Shown here: piece after piece, positions 59,450 to 64,000 of the stretch
Layout of the letters: each line of letters starts with the position of its first letter
Position numbering within the stretch: the first letter of the stretch is position 1
Assembly: GCA_963742725.1 (NCBI GenBank)
Contig: CAVUMX010000004.1
Coordinates: 806,001 to 870,000 of the forward strand
Direction of reading: 5' to 3'
DNA: 64,000 nt
Source: CAVVAL01 sp963742725
GTDB lineage: Bacteria; Actinomycetota; Actinomycetes; Mycobacteriales; Cryptosporangiaceae
Program-made: the position numbers and the translations under genes
Notes under the pieces: model-generated
Told to the model about the DNA's origin: nothing
The model's database searches: none
The model's input: the letters and a program-made list of their open reading frames with translations, nothing else

Positions 59450-61699
59450 TCACCGGATCGTGAAGTCGGCCTGGTGGGTACCGGCGAACACCTGGTACAC
59501 GCCGGCCGCGGTCTGGGGGCGTCCGTGCCCGTCGATGTCGCCGGGCGTCACCGCCAGCCGCGACACCGGGAAGTCGAGCTGCACCGTCTTGGCCTCGCCG
59601 GGCTTGAGCGACACCTTCGTGTACGCGGCGAGCCGCTTCGGCGGTGCGAGCACGGACGCCACCGGCTGGCCGACGTAGAGCGGCACGACCAGCGAGCCGG
59701 CCCGGTCGCCGGTGTTGGCGACCCGCACGGATGCCCGCACGGTCCCGCGCCGGACGTCCACCGTCACGCCGTCCACCGAGTACGTGGTGTACGACAGGCC
59801 CGCGCCGAACGGGAACAGAGGGCTGTACCCGGAGTCGGGGCCGCCGTTGGTGCCCGGCAGCTGCATGTAGTGGACGGGGTCGTGGCCCAGCGACTTCGGC
59901 CACGAGACGGGGAGCCGTCCGCTGGGGTTGACCCGCCCGTACAGGACGTCGGCGACGGCGAGGCCGCCCTCGTTGCCGGGCAGCCAGGCCGCGACCAGGC
60001 CAGCGGTGGCACCCGCTTCGTGCAGGACCAGTGGCCGCCCGGAGACGACGACCACGATCACGGGCTTGCCCGTCGCTTGCAACGCCTTCACGAGCGCCAC
60101 CTGGTCGGCGGCCAGTTCGGGCCGGGGCGTGTCGGCCGGGCCTTCCGACCCGGGCTTCTCACCGACCACGACCACCGCCGCGTCGGCGTCGCGGGTCTGG
60201 GCGACGGCGTCGGCCGGCACCGGTGCGTGGACTATCGCAGTGCCGGCTGGCGCCGACGACGTCAGCCCCTGCACGATCGTGGTGCCCGGCACGGTCACGC
60301 CGTCCGGCACGCCCTGCCAGCCGATCGTCCAGCCGCCGACCTGGTTCGGCATCGAGTCGGCGCTCGGCCCGGTGACCACGACGCGTGAGCCGGCCCGCAG
60401 CGGCAGCGCGGAACCCTCGTTGCGCAGCAGCACCATCGAGTCGGCGGCGGTGCGACGGGCCAGGCCCGCGTCCGCCCGCAGGACGGCGGCGTCGGCGCGG
60501 GAAGGGTCGACGTATGGCCGCTCGAACAGCCCGAGCCGGAACTTGAACTGGAGCACCCGGCCGGCGGCCTCGTTCAGGCGCCGCTGGGAGATGAGGCCCC
60601 GCCGGACGGCTTCCAACGTGCTGGCGTGGAAGGTGCGGTCGTCCGGCGGGAGCATGGCCATGTCGACGCCGGCGTTCACGGCGAGCGCGACGGCGACAGG
60701 GTAGTCAGGGGCGATCTTGTAGGCGGTCTGGAGGCTCAGCACGTCGTTCCAGTCGCTCACGACGAGGCCGTCGAACTTCCACTGCTTGCGCAGGACGTCC
60801 GTCAGCAGGTAGCGCGACGCCGTCGCCGGCACGCCGTTGACCGCGCCCGAGTTGACCATCAGGGTCAGGGCGCCCGCGTCCACGGCGGCCTTGTACGGCG
60901 GCAGGATCGTGTCCTGGAGGTACCGCGCCGACATGTCGGCGGGTACCCGGTCGTGCCCGTTGGTCGGCACGGAGTAGCCGGCGAAGTGCTTCACGGTCGC
61001 CGCCACGCCGGGCGCGTCCTGGTAGCCCTTCACGCTCGCCGCCGCCAGGGAGCCGGCCAGCAGCGGATCCTCCGCGAACGTCTCGTAGTACCGGCCCCAC
61101 CGCTGGTCACGGGCTACTTCGGCAACCGGGGCGAAGTTCCACGGCGAGCCGGTGGCGGCGATCGAACGCCGGGTCGACGCGGCCGCCGACCGCACGAGCG
61201 GCGCGTCCCACGTCGCGCCGAGGCCGATCTGGTGTGGGAAGACGGTCGCGCCGAGCACGTTGTTGTGCCCGTGGACGGCGTCCACGCCGTAGACGATCGG
61301 GATGTGCAGCCGCGAGTTCTCGATCGCGTACCGCTGGACGGCGTTGGTCATCTCGGCCCAGGCCCGGGGCGTGTTCGTCACCGGCCCCATGCCACCGCCG
61401 GACAGGATCGACCCGACCTTGTCATCCACCAGCACCTCGCGCATGCAGCGCTCGGTCAGCTCGCCGCCGCCCCAGGTGCATTCGCCCTGTAACCGGCTGA
61501 CCGCGATCTGCTGGAGCTGTCCGACCTTCTCCTCGACGGTCATCCGCCGCAGCAGGTCGGCGACACGTTTGGAGACCGGCGCCTTCGCGTCGAGGTAGCT
61601 GGGTCGGCTGTCCGCCGACGCCGGGACGGTGAGCAGGGCGGCGGCACATACCCCGCCCACCAGCGCCGCCATCACGCGCCTGGTCGCTCGTACTCGCAT
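59450..61699 (-). CDS. Secreted GH3 beta-glucosidase
   Basis: A 749-residue exported enzyme, the first gene of the operon. A signal peptide ends at PASA. The GH3 N-terminal barrel has GVDAVHGHNNVLGATVFPH and KHFAGYSVPTNG, with the nucleophile Asp in GLVVSDWNDVLSL. The C-terminal alpha/beta sandwich carries the acid/base region (VVVVGEKPGSEGPADTP), followed by FPFGAGLSYTTY and a fibronectin III-like end (LKPGEAKTVQLDFPVSRLAV). It releases glucose from short beta-glucans. The start at 61699 has GGAGGAG upstream; a promoter and a ROK-type box lie before it. Confidence 0.93.
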   Translation of the reverse strand: MRVRATRRVMAALVGGVCAAALLTVPASADSRPSYLDAKAPVSKRVADLLRRMTVEEKVGQLQQIAVSRLQGECTWGGGELTERCMREVLVDDKVGSILSGGGMGPVTNTPRAWAEMTNAVQRYAIENSRLHIPIVYGVDAVHGHNNVLGATVFPHQIGLGATWDAPLVRSAAASTRRSIAATGSPWNFAPVAEVARDQRWGRYYETFAEDPLLAGSLAAASVKGYQDAPGVAATVKHFAGYSVPTNGHDRVPADMSARYLQDTILPPYKAAVDAGALTLMVNSGAVNGVPATASRYLLTDVLRKQWKFDGLVVSDWNDVLSLQTAYKIAPDYPVAVALAVNAGVDMAMLPPDDRTFHASTLEAVRRGLISQRRLNEAAGRVLQFKFRLGLFERPYVDPSRADAAVLRADAGLARRTAADSMVLLRNEGSALPLRAGSRVVVTGPSADSMPNQVGGWTIGWQGVPDGVTVPGTTIVQGLTSSAPAGTAIVHAPVPADAVAQTRDADAAVVVVGEKPGSEGPADTPRPELAADQVALVKALQATGKPVIVVVVSGRPLVLHEAGATAGLVAAWLPGNEGGLAVADVLYGRVNPSGRLPVSWPKSLGHDPVHYMQLPGTNGGPDSGYSPLFPFGAGLSYTTYSVDGVTVDVRRGTVRASVRVANTGDRAGSLVVPLYVGQPVASVLAPPKRLAAYTKVSLKPGEAKTVQLDFPVSRLAVTPGDIDGHGRPQTAAGVYQVFAGTHQADFTIR

Positions 61700-61781
61700 G
61701 ACGACTCCTCCGTGCCGGAAACGGATCTGGGGAGGTGCGGATTCTGCGGGGTTATGTCCCCCGAACTGAGCTGGCCAGGAC

Positions 61782-61830
61782 GCTATGGCCACCCAGGGCA
61801 CAGCGTCAATACAAACCTTAAAAAAAGTCC
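61782..61830 (-). promoter_or_regulatory. Promoter and ROK-type box of the beta-glucanase operon
   Basis: On the minus strand TTGACG (61804-61809) and CATAGC (61782-61787) form a -35/-10 pair 16 bases apart. Directly upstream lies an AT-rich box at 61818-61830, reading TTAAAAAAAGTCC on the plus strand. The AAAAAAGTCC core is repeated near the ROK gene. Confidence 0.6.
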
Positions 61831-61888
61831 TTACGAGAGGACGTCCGGCAGCGAACCGGAAGCCGGCGGCCCGGCCGCCACATCAGGC

Positions 61889-63115
61889 CTACGCCGGCTC
61901 GTGAACCGGCTCCTCCGCCGCCACACCCCGCCCGAGCAGGTGGGCGACGGGCAGCGTGGCGGCGCCGTACGCGACGGCGTCCGGGCCGATCTGGCACAGC
62001 TCGATCGCGGTCTGCCGGTACGGCTCGCGCAGGGAGTGCTCGGCCGCCGAGGCGCGGATGGCCGGCAGCAGCCGCTCGCCGAGGGCCAGCCCGGCCCAGC
62101 CGCCGAGGACGATGCGCTCGGGGTTGAACAGGTTGATCAGGTTGGCGATGCCGGCGCCGAGGTAGCCGGCGGTCTCGTCCAGGATCTCGGTGGCGACGGG
62201 GGAGGTGTCGGCGAGCAGCGCGGCGATGCCGGCCTCCTCGTCCACGTGTGGGGTCACCGCGTCGCCGATGGCATGGCGGTACCGGTCGAGGACGCCCTCG
62301 GCGCCGACGTACGCCTCCAGGCACCCGCGCGCACCGCACCGGCACCGGCGGCCGCCGTACTTGATGATCGTGTGGCCCCACTCGCCGGCGCTGCTGCTGG
62401 CGCCCCGGTACATGAGCCCGCCGGTGATGACGGCCGCCCCGACCCCGGACCCGACGAGCGCGACGATCGCGTGCTTCGCGCCCCGTCCGGCGCCGAACCA
62501 CAGTTCGGCCTGGCCGAGCGTGGTGGCGCCGTTGTCGATGAACAGGGGCGCGTCGACGCCCGTCCGGATCATGCGTTGGAGGGGAGTCGCCTCCCAGCCG
62601 ATCGTCTGCGCGTGGACGACCGCTTCGGGGCCCTGCTCGACGATGCCGGGCACCCCGATCCCGACGCCGATGATCGCCGACGTGTCCACGCCGGCCGCCG
62701 CGATCACGTCGGACACGCCGCCGATGATGTGCGTGACGGCGGTCTCCGGGTCGGCGTGCATCGGGTTGAGCGGGTGGTGGGCCGTGGCGAGGCCCGTCAT
62801 CTTCAGGTCGAACAGCTCGACACGGATCCCGGTCTCGCCGACGTCGACGCCGATGACGTAACCGTACTGCGGGTTCACGCGGAGCAGGACGCTCGGGCGG
62901 CCGCCGTCGGAGTCGACGGAGCCCGCCTCGATCACCAGCCCCTCCTCGATGAGGGCGCCGACGACGTTGCTGACCGTGGCCGCGCTCAACCCGCTCCGGC
63001 GGCTGAGGTGGAGCCTGCTGAGCGGGCCGTCGAAATAGAGGGCCGAGAGCAGGACGGACCGGTTCCGGCGCCGCACGTCCCGCACCGTGGTGCGCTGGTT
63101 GTCGCTGCGATCCAC
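61889..63115 (-). CDS. ROK-family transcriptional regulator
   Basis: A 408-residue sugar-responsive regulator. The N-terminal winged helix is DVRRRNRSVLLSALYFDG, SRLHLSRRSGLSAATVSNVV and GALIEEGLVIEAG. The ROK kinase-like domain follows with VIGVDVGETGIRVELFDL, IGVGIGVPGIVEQG and GHTIIKYGGRRCRCGARGCL containing the Cys-rich zinc motif. A GTG at 63115 is used; TTG at 63136 is an alternative. It is transcribed in the same direction as the glucanase operon, upstream of its promoter. A ROK-type box lies near both promoters, so it probably represses both until an oligosaccharide binds. Confidence 0.9.
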   Translation of the reverse strand: MDRSDNQRTTVRDVRRRNRSVLLSALYFDGPLSRLHLSRRSGLSAATVSNVVGALIEEGLVIEAGSVDSDGGRPSVLLRVNPQYGYVIGVDVGETGIRVELFDLKMTGLATAHHPLNPMHADPETAVTHIIGGVSDVIAAAGVDTSAIIGVGIGVPGIVEQGPEAVVHAQTIGWEATPLQRMIRTGVDAPLFIDNGATTLGQAELWFGAGRGAKHAIVALVGSGVGAAVITGGLMYRGASSSAGEWGHTIIKYGGRRCRCGARGCLEAYVGAEGVLDRYRHAIGDAVTPHVDEEAGIAALLADTSPVATEILDETAGYLGAGIANLINLFNPERIVLGGWAGLALGERLLPAIRASAAEHSLREPYRQTAIELCQIGPDAVAYGAATLPVAHLLGRGVAAEEPVHEPA

Positions 63116-63221
63116 TCTCGCCTGCTCCGCTCTCAACGTCAGTTGTCTGCGCCGGGCTCCAACTGCCCAGCACAGTATGGCCCTCCGCCGTCACCGTCCG
63201 GATCGCCTCGGGTCGGGGTCG

Positions 63222-63231
63222 AAAAAAGTCC
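63222..63231. promoter_or_regulatory. Second AAAAAAGTCC box upstream of the ROK gene
   Basis: The ten-base core found before the GH3 gene recurs here, 107 bases upstream of the ROK gene start, in the same orientation. It may be an autoregulatory site. Confidence 0.5.
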
Positions 63232-63384
63232 GAAGGCTCGTTGAACGCATTCCCGAACGCCTCCGTACCAGGAGGGCAAGAAGCAGAAATAGAAGTTCCC
63301 CCGGAAACGGACCGCCCGCCCGATGGCACGGGCACCGCGAAGTGCTTGCGTCGCCCCCGACGCGAAGGAAAGGGTCACTCACTC

Positions 63385-64000
63385 ATGTATCGGTCTGAAG
63401 AACGGCGCCGACCTAGTCGGAAAGTGCCCATGATCGCGGTGGCTACCGTCCTCGCCCTAGTTGCGGGCGGAATGGTTGCCATGACCAGCGTGTCCAACGC
63501 GGCGGAGGGCCGCCGTGCGCGATGTGGCCCCCAGGTCGAGGGCGCCCAGAGCCCGACCGGCGAGCGGGTCGACGTCAGCCGGCAGAACGGCCGCGTCGTC
63601 CGCAACCACTGGGGTGACGGCCAGGAGCGCCCGGAGAACTGCCAGACGGCGCGCGAGAAGCAGGCCGAGGCCCGGGCCGGCAACCGCAAGAACCGCGGCA
63701 AGAAGGGCGAGGACAACGACGGCCGCGACCAGGACCAGGACGGTCAGGACCAGGACGTCGACCAGGACGACCAGGACGGCCAGGACCAGGACGGCGACGG
63801 CCAGGACAACGACAACACGGGCGAAGAGGGCGACGAGAACGCCGAAGAGGGCAACAACGAGGAAGAGGAAGCTGAAGAGGAGGAGCCGCCGGCCGAGCAG
63901 ATCGACGAGGACGACATCATCGCCGAGAACTGCGACGACGACAGCAACCTCCAGCCGCACGACGGCTTCCAGAACGGCAACCGTTGCGTCGACACCGAGA
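63385..64000 (+). CDS. Secreted, highly acidic protein, C-terminus beyond window edge
   Basis: The frame is open from the ATG at 63385 to the right edge (205 residues visible). A signal peptide or anchor lies at about 16-38 (MIAVATVLALVAGGMVAMTS). The mature part has spaced cysteines (ARCGPQVEG, ENCQTAR) and then a long low-complexity tract of Asp, Glu, Gln and Asn repeats (DQDQDGQDQD and EEEEAEEEEPP), followed by AENCDDDSN. The acidity would allow calcium binding or wall association. AAGGAAAGGG lies upstream. I do not recognise the family, and the remaining domain may lie outside the window. Confidence 0.8.
   Translation, partial: MYRSEERRRPSRKVPMIAVATVLALVAGGMVAMTSVSNAAEGRRARCGPQVEGAQSPTGERVDVSRQNGRVVRNHWGDGQERPENCQTAREKQAEARAGNRKNRGKKGEDNDGRDQDQDGQDQDVDQDDQDGQDQDGDGQDNDNTGEEGDENAEEGNNEEEEAEEEEPPAEQIDEDDIIAENCDDDSNLQPHDGFQNGNRCVDTE

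Noticed and set aside
63139..63378. Small minus-strand frame between the ROK gene and the acidic protein
   Set aside because: Lies over the promoter region and second ROK box, with no domain or ribosome site.

Overview
This window comes from a high-GC actinobacterium, most likely a filamentous actinomycete. Coding frames have G or C at nearly every third codon position, GTG and TTG starts are common, and there are families typical of this phylum: an HTH-NTPase-WD40 STAND protein, DUF2795, DUF2630, a LuxR-type regulator, an LPXTG protein and a Tat-exported intradiol dioxygenase. I cannot fix the genus from sequence reading alone.

Layout. 1-12.65 kb is an accessory, eroded region. It holds a truncated unknown gene, an ISL3-type transposase relic, a large STAND/WD40 protein, an odd tRNA-like gene with an 8-nt anticodon loop whose 3' part is repeated 1.6 kb away around one unknown gene, an ArsR-MFS operon with a clear operator, fragments of Hsp20, permease and integrase genes, an LPXTG surface protein and tRNA-Lys. 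12.8-38.7 kb is mostly ordinary chromosome: L,D-transpeptidase, tRNA-His, oligoribonuclease, LysE, glucose dehydrogenase, a group 2 sigma factor, a LuxR regulator, a Rieske/glutamate-synthase-like oxidoreductase, an intradiol dioxygenase, acyl-CoA synthetase, sugar-type ABC ATPase, Ser/Thr kinase, an AAA ATPase, an AKR/Gfo-Idh pair, a WYL regulator, a cold-shock protein, a flippase-like membrane protein and an AlbA_2/Schlafen-type ATPase behind nested palindromes.

38.7-47.4 kb holds the most notable system: a tightly coupled five-gene operon on the minus strand, two KASIII/OleA-like condensing enzymes, an OleC-like AMP ligase, an OleD-like 3-beta-HSD reductase and a C-A-T single-module NRPS, with a divergent TetR regulator. 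This matches the lstA-lstE part of the lipstatin beta-lactone pathway, but the formyltransferase (lstF) is not here. The proposed logic is: the condensing pair joins two acyl chains head to head, the reductase makes the beta-hydroxy acid, the ligase closes the beta-lactone, and the NRPS esterifies an amino acid on a hydroxyl.

47.1-55.5 kb carries CopC/CopD copper genes, a translationally coupled ECF sigma/zinc-finger membrane protein/ABC exporter operon, trmB and an LLM flavin oxidoreductase. 55.5-63.1 kb is a secreted-hydrolase locus: a PI-PLC-like protein, then an operon of GH3, GH30-ricin and GH16-ricin enzymes suited to beta-1,3/1,6-glucan, next to a ROK regulator. The same AAAAAAGTCC box lies before both the hydrolase operon and the regulator. 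The window ends inside a very acidic secreted protein. No CRISPR array or rRNA was seen.
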